Shown here: positions 45,285 through 55,192 of the stretch, in pieces
Numbering within the stretch: position 1 is the stretch's first letter
How the letters are laid out: every line of letters begins with the position of its first letter
Origin: Alphaproteobacteria bacterium
Lineage (GTDB): Bacteria > Pseudomonadota > Alphaproteobacteria > UBA9219
Length of the DNA: 64,000 bases
NCBI GenBank assembly: GCA_009779745.1
Contig: WRDR01000001.1
Coordinates: forward strand, 149,495-213,494
Direction: 5' to 3'
The notes under the pieces: model-generated
Databases searched by the model: none
Told to the model about the DNA's origin: nothing
The model's input: only the letters and a program-made list of their open reading frames with translations
Program-made: the position numbers and the translations under genes

Positions 45285-46514
45285 ATGGCAAAATTTAAAT
45301 CTGAATTCGTGCAAGTCATGTTTGAGAGAGGTCATATTAACCAGTGCACAAACATAGAAGGACTGGACGAAAAGGCATCTAAGGAAATAATAACCGGCTA
45401 TATTGGCTATGACGCAACAGCAGACAGCCTGCATGTAGGCAACCTGGCGGCAATTATGATGCTGCGCAGACTACAGCAGACAGGGCATAGACCGGTAGTT
45501 CTTATGGGAGGAGCTACTACCAAAATAGGCGATCCTTCTTTCAGAGACGAAACCAGAAAAATGTTCACTGACGAACAAATTGCGAAAAACATTGAAGGCA
45601 TAAAAAGTATATTCAAAAATTATCTGAATTTTGAAGATAGTCCAACAGGCGCCCTAATGGTAAATAATGCTGATTGGCTTGAAAAAATAGGCTACATAGA
45701 AATGCTGAAAAAAATAGGCACTCATTTTACTATCAACAGAATGCTTACTTTTGATTCTGTGAAATTGAGATTGGACAGAGAGCAGCCTCTGACGTTTTTA
45801 GAATTCAACTACATGATAATGCAGGGCTACGATTTTTGGGAGCTGAACAAAAGACATAACATATCCTTGCAAATGGGAGGCTCTGATCAATGGGGCAATA
45901 TTGTTAACGGCGTGGAACTCACAAGACGCATAGAAGGCAAAGAATTATACGGGCTGACAACGCCGCTGATACAAACTGCCTCAGGAGTCAAAATGGGCAA
46001 AAGCGTTTCCGGCGCAGTGTGGCTCAGAGGGGATAAGCTCAGTCCTTATGACTATTGGCAGTTCTGGAGAAACACAGAAGATGCAGACGTAGTAAGATTT
46101 TTAAAACTGTTTACTGACTTGCCGCTTCCTGAAATAGAAAAACTTGAAAAGCTGCAAGGTTCTGAAATAAACGAGGCAAAGAAAGTGCTGGCGTTCGAGG
46201 CTGCTAAACTTGCGCACGGAGAGCATGAGGCGGAACAGGCGGCAAAGACAGCGCAGCAGCTGTTTGAAAACAAGGATATGAATGTTCACGCTGGGAACTT
46301 GCCTGTTTATAATTTCAAAGGCAAAGTAAGCGTTGCAGAGGTCATGGTAGAACTGGGACTGGCAAGCTCAAAAGGAGAAGCCAAAAGACTGATAGAGCAG
46401 GGGGGAGTTAAAATAAACGACCAGACAGTCTCAAGCATACAGGAAGAAATACAAGAAGACGGCATGATTAGCGTGGGCAAGAAGAGGCACGGAATTATAA
46501 GAATGGAAAATTAA
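45285..46514 (+). CDS. tyrS: Tyrosyl-tRNA synthetase
   Basis: TyrRS charges tRNA-Tyr. At 409 residues it has the HIGH-like HVGN in DSLHVGNLAAIMMLRRLQ, GGSDQWGNIVNGVEL, and KMGKS (KMSKS loop) in GVKMGKSVSGAVWL. A C-terminal S4 RNA-binding domain follows (VAEVMVELGLASSKGEAKRL). No further tyrosine-pathway genes adjoin it. Confidence 0.96.
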   Translation: MAKFKSEFVQVMFERGHINQCTNIEGLDEKASKEIITGYIGYDATADSLHVGNLAAIMMLRRLQQTGHRPVVLMGGATTKIGDPSFRDETRKMFTDEQIAKNIEGIKSIFKNYLNFEDSPTGALMVNNADWLEKIGYIEMLKKIGTHFTINRMLTFDSVKLRLDREQPLTFLEFNYMIMQGYDFWELNKRHNISLQMGGSDQWGNIVNGVELTRRIEGKELYGLTTPLIQTASGVKMGKSVSGAVWLRGDKLSPYDYWQFWRNTEDADVVRFLKLFTDLPLPEIEKLEKLQGSEINEAKKVLAFEAAKLAHGEHEAEQAAKTAQQLFENKDMNVHAGNLPVYNFKGKVSVAEVMVELGLASSKGEAKRLIEQGGVKINDQTVSSIQEEIQEDGMISVGKKRHGIIRMEN

Positions 46515-46558
46515 GTGTGGAGTTGGTACGGGGCAGTGGTGCAAGCCCGCTGTACTTA

Positions 46559-46810
46559 CTACAGTCCCAATCCTTCCTTCAACCGCCGCAAAAACTTTTT
46601 CTTGGGTTCTTTAGGTTCGAATCGTGAGCATTTTCCGTCTCTGTTTTGAGAACTACAAAACCTCTTGAGTATTTTGCCGGTTGTATAGTTAATAGCCCCA
46701 GTATTGCCACATGTATTATAATCCACACCTACAAGAGATTTAATCATATGTCTGCAATCCTTGCAAATTACTTTTCCTGCTTCTTGGAATTTTCATTCAA
46801 GATTTGGCAT
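46559..46810 (-). pseudogene. Small zinc-ribbon-like protein interrupted by an in-frame TGA
   Basis: An ATG at 46810 with AAAGGAG seven bases upstream opens a frame reading MPNLE then TGA (46793-46795). It then continues KFQEAGKVICKDCRHMIKSL, a CxxC, further Cys in YNTC and RFCSSQ, GKCSRFEPKEPKKKF and a C-terminal helix to 46559. The cysteine pattern resembles small metal-binding proteins of unknown function. A single change of TGG (Trp) to TGA explains the break; the only in-frame ATG after the stop (46747) would drop the first CxxC. Confidence 0.5.
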
Positions 46811-46844
46811 TTTAAAACTCCTTTAAATAAAGTTATAGCGTTAC

Positions 46845-48161
46845 TTAAAGCATTCTGATATGGTTAATACAAGTGTTTATTTCACACTCCACATTTCGGA
46901 TTGACTTCCACCCGGGCATAAAATCCTCTCTCAAAATCTGACCCCAGCTTGCTACGCTGGATCCAGCAAAAGAAACGGCTGCTTCCGAGATTTTGCGCAG
47001 CAATAACCTGTTATCAATAAGACCGTGAATAGCTGCGGCAAAAACATCAGGATAGCTTGGAATATCCTGAATGCACAGTCCGGGAAAGTTCAAAGATTCA
47101 GACAGCCCGTTATCCGGAGAAGATATGACGGGACAGCCGCAGGAAAGAGCTTCTATACCTACAAGCCCTCCGATTTCAATGTTGGAGGGAACCGCCAGCA
47201 AATCAACGGAACGGTAAAGATTGGCAAGCTGAGATTGAGACAAATAGCCCAGCAAAGAAACATTGTCTCCGAGCGCAGCTTTGGCCGTTGTTTCTAAGGG
47301 ACCGACTCCGGCAACAAAAAGGTGGAATTTTTTATTGGCATCTAAAAGCCTGTAACATGCTTCCAGAAGGACATGAAAACGTTTTCCTACATCTACGCGC
47401 CCGACAAACAGAATTAAAAAGGTATCGGGCGCAAGCAGATTGGAATTGGCAAAGAGCCGTTTATGAGACAATTTGTGTTCATAAACAGGAAACGGGTAAA
47501 AAATATTCTTATCAACTCCAAGACGCATATTGCAAATTGAGCGTCTGGCAATGCCTGCTTCCTGAGCAAAAGAAAGGTCTTTGTTCCTAGTAAGAAAAAC
47601 AGCGTTAGCAGCCTGCATGTGACGGATAAGCAGTTCTTCTTTAGATTTTTTTTGTTTTGAAGAAATGCGGAAAGATTTATCAATATAAGAGCCTAATGTC
47701 CTTCCGAACAGAGAAGTCAAGGTGTGATAAGTAAACGTCTCGGCATACGCAGGAGTATCGGTATGCAGCGAAGTAGAAAAAGGAATTCCATGCTTTTTGG
47801 AAAGTTTTTCCGCTGTCTTGGAAAAGGCAAAATAAGCGTCCGTAGTGTGTAAGAGTTGATAATCGGAAGACAAAATATCCTGCGCCAAAGCAGGATGGAA
47901 AGAAGCAATATCAGTATGGGCCGGAACGTAAGGAAGAAATTTCAGTTTCTTCGTGCTGAAAACCGGAGGAAGATAGCGGAAACGAACATTGCCGGATAAA
48001 GATTCTTCTTTAGCGGAGCCGGAAAAATAAACAGTCATATCTATGGAAGGAGCGGCCGTTGCCGCCGCAGCAATATTTTCCCAAAATTTGACATGACCTC
48101 CGGAGTTTTCACCTCGGGCTAAATCAACAAGCACAGCGAGTTTCAATGGTTTTGTAATCAT
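46845..48161 (-). CDS. Glycosyltransferase family 4 (GT-B fold)
   Basis: A 438-residue GT-B enzyme. The donor-binding half shows FVGRVDVGKRFHVLLEACYR, VAGVGPLETTAKAAL and EIGGLVGIEALSCGCPVI (EX7E region). It probably transfers a sugar to a lipid or glycan acceptor, which cannot be named. The ATG at 48161 overlaps the pmbA stop as ATGA, implying coupling; a longer reading from 48191 is unsupported. Confidence 0.85.
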   Translation of the reverse strand: MITKPLKLAVLVDLARGENSGGHVKFWENIAAAATAAPSIDMTVYFSGSAKEESLSGNVRFRYLPPVFSTKKLKFLPYVPAHTDIASFHPALAQDILSSDYQLLHTTDAYFAFSKTAEKLSKKHGIPFSTSLHTDTPAYAETFTYHTLTSLFGRTLGSYIDKSFRISSKQKKSKEELLIRHMQAANAVFLTRNKDLSFAQEAGIARRSICNMRLGVDKNIFYPFPVYEHKLSHKRLFANSNLLAPDTFLILFVGRVDVGKRFHVLLEACYRLLDANKKFHLFVAGVGPLETTAKAALGDNVSLLGYLSQSQLANLYRSVDLLAVPSNIEIGGLVGIEALSCGCPVISSPDNGLSESLNFPGLCIQDIPSYPDVFAAAIHGLIDNRLLLRKISEAAVSFAGSSVASWGQILREDFMPGWKSIRNVECEINTCINHIRML

Positions 48162-49495
48162 ATTCCCGCAACAGTCATCTGAGGTACGCAAATAGTAGGA
48201 GTATCTATTCCATAACGGAAAACCAAATCATCGGAAGGCACAAGAGATAAAAACATATCTTTAAGATTGCCGGCTATAGTCATTTCATTGACCGGAAAGG
48301 TGATAACTCCATTCTCAATCCAGAAACCGCTTGCAGCCTGACTATAGTCTCCTGTAATGCCGTTAATTCCCATGCCCATAGTCTCGGTAACGTAAAATCC
48401 TTTGCGAATGTCTTTGATAAGAGCCTCTTTAGAAACAGAACCTTTTTCCATATACACATTGGAAGGAGAGGGGACCGGAATACTGGACGTGGAACGTTTG
48501 GCGTTCGCAGTGCTTTTAAGAGAAAGCTGTCTTGCAGAACGCAGATCCAAAAGCCAAGTAGTCAAAAAACCCTTGTCTATGAGGTTTTTCTTATAAGGAA
48601 GCAAACCCTCATCGTCAAAAGCCCTCGAGCGCAATCCTTTGTTCATGAATGGGTCTTCTATGATAGAAACAGAAGAATTAAAAACCTGTTTTCCCAAATA
48701 GTCTTTCAGAAAACTGGTTCCTCTGGCAATAGAAGAGCCGGAAATAGCGGAAAGAAAAGCGTCCATTAGTTCGCCTGAAACTCTGGTGTCAAACACAACA
48801 GGCACTCTCTCTGTCGGCATTTTTTTAGGAAACAGTTTTCTTACAGCTCTGTCCGCAGCAGATTTGCCGACAACATCGGGAGCAGGCAAATCTTTGCAAA
48901 ACACGGAAGAAAACGCTTCATAGTCGGTCTGCATATCAGTGCCTGTGCCTGCAATAACGGACACGGACACAGAATTCATAGAACGCTTGGAATATCCTGA
49001 AAACCCTGCGCTGGACATAAGGTATCTGGAATAGTGCGCAGAAGATGTTGATGCTCCGTCAGAATTGGAAACCTGAGCGATTGATAACGCAGCGTCTTCA
49101 GCCTCTTTAGCTCTGGCAATTAAAGTTTCAGGAGATAACAAATCGTTGTCAAGAGCATCAAGAGCCGGAAATTCTTTTGCAACAGCCGCCTTGTCCGCAA
49201 GCCCGCAGAACTCATCAGGAGGAGAAAGCCTAGCCATATTGACAGCGCGCTCTATAAGAGTATCCAAAGATTCTCTGTCAGTAGCAGACGAAGAAACAAC
49301 AGCCTGTTGTTTTCCTATAAAAAGCCTTAGCCCCAAATCTCTGGTATCGGATCTTTCCAGCGACTCCAATTTGCCGAGACGAACTGAAACAGAAGTGTCC
49401 ACTCCTTCGGTAAGCAGAACATCAGCCTCAGTTGCTCCCGCCTTCAAAGAATGCTCGATAAGATACGAAAGAATATCGGAAGGAGGCAGAGACAT
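48158..49495 (-). CDS. pmbA: TldD/PmbA family protein, PmbA (TldE) type
   Basis: PmbA/TldE acts with TldD as a peptidase that matures some small peptides. This 445-residue subunit lacks an HEXXXH zinc motif, fitting the non-catalytic PmbA side. Family features include an N-terminal helical domain and FSGYSKRSMNSVSVSVIAGT, GYVTETMGMG-like and FPVNEMTIAGNLKDMFLSLV at the C-terminus. It overlaps ispH by one base (TAATG) and the glycosyltransferase by 4, so the three form an operon. TldD is not in the window. Confidence 0.9.
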   Translation of the reverse strand: MSLPPSDILSYLIEHSLKAGATEADVLLTEGVDTSVSVRLGKLESLERSDTRDLGLRLFIGKQQAVVSSSATDRESLDTLIERAVNMARLSPPDEFCGLADKAAVAKEFPALDALDNDLLSPETLIARAKEAEDAALSIAQVSNSDGASTSSAHYSRYLMSSAGFSGYSKRSMNSVSVSVIAGTGTDMQTDYEAFSSVFCKDLPAPDVVGKSAADRAVRKLFPKKMPTERVPVVFDTRVSGELMDAFLSAISGSSIARGTSFLKDYLGKQVFNSSVSIIEDPFMNKGLRSRAFDDEGLLPYKKNLIDKGFLTTWLLDLRSARQLSLKSTANAKRSTSSIPVPSPSNVYMEKGSVSKEALIKDIRKGFYVTETMGMGINGITGDYSQAASGFWIENGVITFPVNEMTIAGNLKDMFLSLVPSDDLVFRYGIDTPTICVPQMTVAGI

Positions 49496-50424
49496 TAAGC
49501 ACCTGTCAAAGAAAACGGCAGCCTGAAATGGATATTCTCTTCTACACCGGAACAGACGGAAACGTCAATAGGTTCAATCTCATTAAGCCTGTCCAGCAAG
49601 CCCTGAATAAGATCCTCCGGCGCAGAAGTACCCGCAGTAATACCTACGCGTTTCTTGCCTTCAAGCCACTTGGGATTGAGGTGAGAAGCATCATTGATTA
49701 AATACGCAGGAATGCCCTCGCTCTCTGCACTCTCACGCAGTCTGGTGGAATTGGAGCTGTTGTGTGCGCCAATCACAAGCACAACGTCAACCAATTTTGC
49801 CAGCTCTTTAACAGCAGCCTGTCTGTTCTGAGTAGCATAGCAAATATACTTCGTGGCAGTACCTACTACAAGCTGAGGAAACTTAGCCTGAAGGGCATCA
49901 ATCACATCCTTAGTATCATCTACATTCAAAGTAGTTTGGGACACATAAGCAAGTTTTTCAGGATTAGATACGGACAAATTGGCAACATCTTCAACCGTAG
50001 AAACCAAATGCACAGTGCCCGGAATTCTTCCTAAAGTGCCTTCTACTTCAGGGTGCCCTTTATGACCGATAAGAATTATCTCGAAACCCTTCTTGGCGTA
50101 ACGCTGCCCTTCAGTGTGAACCTTAGAAACCAAAGGACACGTAGCGTCTATAATCTTGAGGTTTCTGGACATTGCTTCAGCCTCTACCTGTTCGGACACG
50201 CCGTGCGCATTGAAAATGATTACAGCGTTCTCAGGCACTTCGTCTACATTTTTTACGAAAATTACCCCTTTTTGGGCAAGACGCTGCACTACATGAGGAT
50301 TGTGGACTATCTGGTGCCGCACGTAAATAGGCGAGCCGAATTTAGCCAAAGACGTTTCAACGATTTCAATTGCTCTTCTGACTCCGGCGCAGTGACCTCT
50401 GGGTTGAGCTAGAATAACCTGCAT
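49495..50424 (-). CDS. ispH: 4-hydroxy-3-methylbut-2-enyl diphosphate reductase
   Basis: IspH (LytB) makes IPP and DMAPP in the last step of the MEP pathway using a [4Fe-4S] cluster. The three cluster cysteines are in PRGHCAGVRRAIEIVE, DATCPLVSKVH and YICYATQNRQ, and the substrate residues are in IGHKGHPEVEGTLGR and IGAHNSSNSTRL. Length is 309 residues. With ispA in the same window it supplies the isoprenoid chain. Confidence 0.96.
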   Translation of the reverse strand: MQVILAQPRGHCAGVRRAIEIVETSLAKFGSPIYVRHQIVHNPHVVQRLAQKGVIFVKNVDEVPENAVIIFNAHGVSEQVEAEAMSRNLKIIDATCPLVSKVHTEGQRYAKKGFEIILIGHKGHPEVEGTLGRIPGTVHLVSTVEDVANLSVSNPEKLAYVSQTTLNVDDTKDVIDALQAKFPQLVVGTATKYICYATQNRQAAVKELAKLVDVVLVIGAHNSSNSTRLRESAESEGIPAYLINDASHLNPKWLEGKKRVGITAGTSAPEDLIQGLLDRLNEIEPIDVSVCSGVEENIHFRLPFSLTGA

Positions 50425-50511
50425 ATGACAGTCCTTTCGTATCTAAATTTGACAAGCAGTATAAAATATCTCAAAATCAAATGCAATCTTTTAGAATCAA
50501 AGGAAAAAGCA

Positions 50512-51516
50512 ATGAATACAGAAGCTAAAGCAGCAAAGCCGGAGATAAACGCAGTGCCGACATGGGGCGATAATTTTAAGGAATTGAAGAATTATATAAA
50601 GAATGAATGGCGCATAGTAGTGTTTTTTATGTTTGTGATGGGAGCGGTTCCGCTGCTGCCGGGCATGAATACCGGATTTCTGGAATTTGTTGCAGTCAAC
50701 ATGCAGGAAATGACAGAAGGAGCCAAAGAAGCAGAGTTAATGCAGGTGCCGCCGGATATGGCATACAAAATAATTATGCGAAAAATAGTAGACACTGTAC
50801 TAGTGTGTCTGGGAGTATGGACTTTCTCTGCTATATATATGAAAAAATACCTGAGAAAAAAAGAGATTGAATTATCGGCAAAGAATTTTCTCAGCTGGTT
50901 TTGGAATATGTTTTTGAAATACGGCGCACTTATGATAATAAGTATTATAACGATGATGCTGCTGACGCTTATACCGCACATAATGTATTCGCAAGAAGAG
51001 ATTACGGCTCTGACAGAAGCTATGGCTGCGGGAGAGCAGGCTGCGTCTCTGGGGCTGTCGGTTTTGTTTACTCTGGGAATGCTGGTTTCAACATGGATAA
51101 TGGGCTGGGTATATTTCAAATGGATATTGGTAACGCCGCTTGTAATAGAAGGCAGCAAGAAGTGTTTCAAAGAAAGCACCGGCCTGACAAAAGGAAAGCT
51201 TTGGAAAATAGCGTATCAATACTCGTTTGTGTTCAGCGTATTCTTCCTGATCGCACTGTTTGCGCAAGTGTTCCCGCTTCCGTATAGTTCTCTCGGAGAC
51301 GCAGGCACTTTGTCGGGCGAGGTGTCCAGAGGCTTCAGAGGTTTCCTCATAGGAGCCGCTGATGTTTTGATGTACCTGGGACTTAGTATATATACGTGTT
51401 TGCTGTATTATAGATTAAATGTGAAAAGTGGAAATAATTCCACTTTCCGCACTAAAAATTATCCGCTTCTATCTCAAAAAACGCCTGCGGGTGGATACAA
51501 GCCGGACACGCCTTAG
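50512..51516 (+). CDS. Polytopic membrane protein of unknown function
   Basis: A 334-residue protein with about six membrane segments, beginning [18 protein letters not shown] and [19 protein letters not shown]. The ATG at 50512 has AAAGGA upstream. The start at 50425 inside the IspH leader is ruled out. No known transporter family is recognised. The 3' end overlaps the rubrerythrin reading frame on the other strand by about 65 bases, so one of the ends may be different in reality. Confidence 0.6.
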   Translation: MNTEAKAAKPEINAVPTWGDNFKELKNYIKNEWRIVVFFMFVMGAVPLLPGMNTGFLEFVAVNMQEMTEGAKEAELMQVPPDMAYKIIMRKIVDTVLVCLGVWTFSAIYMKKYLRKKEIELSAKNFLSWFWNMFLKYGALMIISIITMMLLTLIPHIMYSQEEITALTEAMAAGEQAASLGLSVLFTLGMLVSTWIMGWVYFKWILVTPLVIEGSKKCFKESTGLTKGKLWKIAYQYSFVFSVFFLIALFAQVFPLPYSSLGDAGTLSGEVSRGFRGFLIGAADVLMYLGLSIYTCLLYYRLNVKSGNNSTFRTKNYPLLSQKTPAGGYKPDTP

Positions 51517-51985
51517 GAGCGTTTTTGCCGATAACAACAAATCCGCAGTTGCGGCACTCCCAGTGCATTTCTTTCTCAGAAGCAAAAACCTCGTTCTTCT
51601 GCGAGTTGCTAAGGAGTTTAAGATAACGCTGCTCATGGCGTTTTTCAACTTCGGCTACGTAGCTGAACTGTTTGGCAATAGCGTCAAAGCCTTCCGCTCT
51701 GGCAGTCTCGGCAAATTCCTTATACATCTCAGTCCACTCTTCGTGTTCTCCTTTAGCGGCTGCCAGTAAATTGGCTGCAGTGTCCCCAACACCGCCGAGA
51801 GCCTTGAACCAGAGTTTGGCATGTTCTTTTTCATTATTGGCAGTCGCCTCGAAAATAGCGGCGATTTGCTCATAGCCCTCTTTGCGGGCGGCGGAAGCAA
51901 AATAAGTATATTTATTGCGAGCTTTAGATTCTCCTGCAAAAGCATATTCTAAATTCTCGGCAGTCTTAGAGCCTTTAAGATCCAT
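51452..51985 (-). CDS. Rubrerythrin
   Basis: This non-heme iron peroxidase protects against hydrogen peroxide in low-oxygen life. The 177-residue protein has di-iron ligands in [33 protein letters not shown] and [13 protein letters not shown], and a C-terminal rubredoxin-like CRNCG...CPAC. It fits an anaerobic or microaerophilic habitat. AAGGAGAAC precedes the ATG. Confidence 0.94.
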   Translation of the reverse strand: MDLKGSKTAENLEYAFAGESKARNKYTYFASAARKEGYEQIAAIFEATANNEKEHAKLWFKALGGVGDTAANLLAAAKGEHEEWTEMYKEFAETARAEGFDAIAKQFSYVAEVEKRHEQRYLKLLSNSQKNEVFASEKEMHWECRNCGFVVIGKNAPKACPACIHPQAFFEIEADNF

Positions 51986-52078
51986 TTGAAGTTCTCCTTA
52001 AAAAATACAATAGTGTGTATATTTTAAAGAGTAAGAATTATAACTGCTGCGGTCAAGTCATTTCTGCAGATGATTGTC

Positions 52079-52140
52079 ATTCCCGCGAAGGCGGGAATAG
52101 GGGCCTTAAACAAAAATTCCCCGCCAGCAAGCTGGCGGGA
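52079..52140 (-). terminator. Palindromic repeat pair including the aqpZ terminator
   Basis: CCCGCCAGC (52120-52128) pairs with GCTGGCGGG (52131-52139). Read on the minus strand it is followed by AATTTTTGTTT, a rho-independent terminator for aqpZ. A second palindrome, ATTCCCGC-GAAG-GCGGGAAT at 52079-52098, lies beside it. The pair resembles dispersed REP-like repeats. Confidence 0.7.
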
Positions 52141-52146
52141 CTATAT

Positions 52147-52812
52147 TCACTTTTTACTGTCCATCAAATATTTCCACGCAAAGCCCGCGGCCAGAGCACC
52201 TAAAATCGGTGCAGCAATGAACAGCCACAACTGAGACACTGCCGCCGGATCTTGGCTGAACAGTGCCTGAGAAATACTGCGCGCCGGGTTGACAGAGGTA
52301 TTTGTTACGGGAATACTGACTAAATGAATGGCAGTCAGAGCCAAACCAATAGCCAAGCCTGCGAATTTTGTTTCCGCATTCTTTGACGTGACGCCTAAGA
52401 TTACAATCAAAAACACAAACGTTAAAATGAATTCCGTGAGGAATGCCGCATACGTTGAATAGTCGGAATGTACTACGTTTGCAGCGAATCCTCCGACATC
52501 GTTGCTTCCGCCTAGTACAATCGCATAAATCACGGCTGCTGCGACAGCTGCACCCGAGACTTGCGCCGAGACGTATGGACCGACATCTTTCCATTTAAAG
52601 CATCCGGCGATTGCCTGACCTACGGTTACTGCCGGATTGAAATGTCCGCCGGAAATGGGACCGACTGCGTATATCATGGCCAGTACGGCTAAACCGAAGG
52701 CGGCTGCAATGCCAAGGTATCCGATATATTCGCCTGCTATAATAGCAGCTCCGCAACCGAACAAGACTAAAACAAACGTGCCTAGAAATTCTGATAATAG
52801 CTGCTTTTTCAT
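52147..52812 (-). CDS. aqpZ: Aquaporin Z-type water channel
   Basis: A 221-residue MIP-family channel with six membrane segments and both pore motifs, HFNPAVTVGQA and TSVNPARSIS. The length and the short loops fit a water-specific aquaporin rather than a glycerol facilitator. The ATG at 52812 has AAGGAGA upstream. It has its own terminator. Confidence 0.92.
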   Translation of the reverse strand: MKKQLLSEFLGTFVLVLFGCGAAIIAGEYIGYLGIAAAFGLAVLAMIYAVGPISGGHFNPAVTVGQAIAGCFKWKDVGPYVSAQVSGAAVAAAVIYAIVLGGSNDVGGFAANVVHSDYSTYAAFLTEFILTFVFLIVILGVTSKNAETKFAGLAIGLALTAIHLVSIPVTNTSVNPARSISQALFSQDPAAVSQLWLFIAAPILGALAAGFAWKYLMDSKK

Positions 52813-52872
52813 GTGTCTCTCCTTTGTAAGACGAATCATCTTTATGCAATTATTTCACAATAATAATAGAAA

Positions 52873-53823
52873 TCAAATATAAATTTTGTCTTCAACATCT
52901 GTTTCAATCAGCCTGTCTCTTAGAAAATTGCTTTCATATGATGAGAATGTTTGCTGAAAGCCTGTAAGAAAATTGAACTGCGGTTTCCAGTCAAGCTCAT
53001 CTCGGATTTTATTAACGTCTACAACGCACGGGTAATCCCGGAACGGGAAATACTGCCGCGGATTAAAGCCGCTTCCTCTTTCCCCTAAACAAATGCCCGT
53101 ATCTTTAAATTGAGCGACAGCAGCCAGTTTTGATACGTAGTCTTGAAGAGTTATTTCTTCTTCATCTCCGATATTGTAAACTTGCGGTTCAGAGGCTGGA
53201 GCTTGTTTTAGAACACAAGCAACAGCCGCCGCTGCATCTTGCACATGGATAAACTGTATCTTTGTCTGGCCGTTTCCGGGGATTAAAACAGGTCTGCCCC
53301 GCAAAACACGGCTCCAAATAAAAGTCTCTCTGTCATGATTGTTGCCGGGTCCATATATGTAGGGCGGTCGAAGAATCGTGACAGCAGGTTTTTCTTTTTG
53401 ACTAAGAAGAAAGGCATCTGTTTCACTTTTGTTCCTGCCGTAATCGCCCCAAGCCTCAGCACCGCCTATTTCATCGTTCTCTTTGGTGCGGGTATTATTT
53501 TTATAGACAGCAGCACTGCTCAAATGAATCCAGCGGTCTGTTTTTTTATGAAAAACCTCCCGCGCAATCCGGGTTTGTTCGTCAAATAAAGCAGAAGTGT
53601 CTATGACAGCATCATAGTGTCTCTCACCTTCAAGAGCAGCCGCATACATTTTCTCAATATTATTTCTGTCTGCAACAAGTTGGCGGGTGTTCGGAATAAG
53701 CACATTGCCACGGTTGAGCAATGTCACCAGACACCCGTTTTGAATAAGGTGATTTGCTATGGCTCTTCCGACAAAGCCGGACCCTCCGATAACGAGGACA
53801 TTTGCTGCGTTTAAATCATGCAC
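52873..53823 (-). CDS. NAD-dependent epimerase/dehydratase
   Basis: A 316-residue short-chain epimerase-type enzyme. The Rossmann motif is GGSGFVGRAIANHL at residues 12-25 and the YxxxK pair is in WGDYGRNKSETDAF. It ends in a substrate-binding half with YNIGDEEEITLQDYVSKLA. The GTG at 53823 starts inside the lysA stop (GTGCATGA), replacing the longer reading from 53865. The substrate is a nucleotide sugar or similar; it is not identifiable. Confidence 0.85.
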   Translation of the reverse strand: MHDLNAANVLVIGGSGFVGRAIANHLIQNGCLVTLLNRGNVLIPNTRQLVADRNNIEKMYAAALEGERHYDAVIDTSALFDEQTRIAREVFHKKTDRWIHLSSAAVYKNNTRTKENDEIGGAEAWGDYGRNKSETDAFLLSQKEKPAVTILRPPYIYGPGNNHDRETFIWSRVLRGRPVLIPGNGQTKIQFIHVQDAAAAVACVLKQAPASEPQVYNIGDEEEITLQDYVSKLAAVAQFKDTGICLGERGSGFNPRQYFPFRDYPCVVDVNKIRDELDWKPQFNFLTGFQQTFSSYESNFLRDRLIETDVEDKIYI

Positions 53824-55075
53824 GTTTTTTGTTTTTTTGCTCCGTGTCCAAGACATAGCATTCAACTAAATCTTCAAATGTTTCTCTGCGCCGGATTAAC
53901 CTAAAGGCACCGCTCAGTTCTTTTAAAACTTCTGCCGGACGCAAACGGCAGTTATAGTTTGAGGACATAGCGAATCCATACGCTCCGGCATCTCTTACCG
54001 CAATTATGTCATTTTCATCAATATGCGGCAGTTCGCGCTGCTTTGCAATTATATCTCCGCTCTCACAAATGTTGCCGACAATATTATAAGTATGTTTTGT
54101 ATTATCTTTGGCTTTAGTATCCTTTTTGGCAACATGTATGCTGTGATATGAATCATACATAACAGGACGCTTCAACACATTAAACCCGAGGTCTGTTCCA
54201 ACATATTCCGTATCATAGTTATCTTTTATCGTATGAACAGTGCCGAGCAGAATCCCGCATTCAGCCGCAATGTACCTGCCGGGCTCTGCTTGAAATATAA
54301 CGTTTTTGTTGTCATAATCTGCTAAAAATTCTGTAAACAGCTTATCCAGTTCCGCGGAAAGTTTCTTCAAATCAAGGCGTCCCTCATTTTCTTTGTACGG
54401 CATACCAAATCCGCCGCCGAAATCAATAAATTTTAGTCCCGGAAATTGTTTTGCAATATCCAATAATTCTTTTGCTCCCGCCACATACGGCTCCGGAGTC
54501 AGGAATAATGAACCAAGGTGTTGGTTGATTCCAACAATATTCAATTTATACTCAGCGGCAATTTTTTTCACATCGTCAACGTATTTCGTTTGTATGCCGA
54601 ATTTAGTTTTTTTACCTGCCGTAACTACTTTTTCATGATGCCCTGTTCCGGTGCTGGGATTGCAACGAACAGCTACTTTCCCACCCGGATTAAGTTGTCC
54701 GTACATTTTCATTTGCGATAAAGAATCTACGCTCACGAGAATCCCACGGTCAATAGCGTATTTCATTTCTTCACTGGATACGTTATTGGGAATAAAGAAG
54801 ATGCGCTCTTTCGGGAATCCCGCAAGCTGCTGAGTATAAATTTCGCCCGGCGACATAGCATCTACATCAATATCTTCGTCTTTAACGATTTTCAAGAATT
54901 CGACATTGCTGTTTGCTTTTGCGGAATAGCTTACGCGAAAGTTCTTATTCGGAAGAAGGTTGTGCAGCTCCTGACAACGCTTTCTTAGAGTTTTTTCGTC
55001 ATACACATATAACGGTGTCCCGAATTGTTCGGTTAATTCAAAAATTTCTTCATCTGTGAGCCACATTTCTTCCAT
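53816..55075 (-). CDS. lysA: Diaminopimelate decarboxylase-type PLP enzyme
   Basis: This fold type III PLP decarboxylase, by family most likely LysA, makes lysine from meso-diaminopimelate. It has 419 residues: PLP lysine in VSYSAKANSN, HLGS, GGGFGMPY, EPGRYIAAECG, CESGD and GAYGFAMSSNYNCRLRPAEVL. A Cys stands where many LysA have Ser in YNSR. GGAGG six bases before the ATG at 55075 fixes the start. It is coupled to the epimerase. A related amino acid or polyamine decarboxylase is possible. Confidence 0.85.
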   Translation of the reverse strand: MEEMWLTDEEIFELTEQFGTPLYVYDEKTLRKRCQELHNLLPNKNFRVSYSAKANSNVEFLKIVKDEDIDVDAMSPGEIYTQQLAGFPKERIFFIPNNVSSEEMKYAIDRGILVSVDSLSQMKMYGQLNPGGKVAVRCNPSTGTGHHEKVVTAGKKTKFGIQTKYVDDVKKIAAEYKLNIVGINQHLGSLFLTPEPYVAGAKELLDIAKQFPGLKFIDFGGGFGMPYKENEGRLDLKKLSAELDKLFTEFLADYDNKNVIFQAEPGRYIAAECGILLGTVHTIKDNYDTEYVGTDLGFNVLKRPVMYDSYHSIHVAKKDTKAKDNTKHTYNIVGNICESGDIIAKQRELPHIDENDIIAVRDAGAYGFAMSSNYNCRLRPAEVLKELSGAFRLIRRRETFEDLVECYVLDTEQKNKKRA

Positions 55076-55192
55076 AATAAACCTCCAAAATTATTTGTTT
55101 CCAATATGGAATGATATCATCTGATTACGTAACTGTCAAAACCATAATTCAGAGGTGAGGTAATATTTGCCGCCGCTATTATTTCTTGGGTT

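Noticed and set aside
46793..46795. TGA as a reassigned Trp codon genome-wide
   Set aside because: xseB, uvrB, the response regulator and others end in TGA with no readthrough sense, so the standard code applies.
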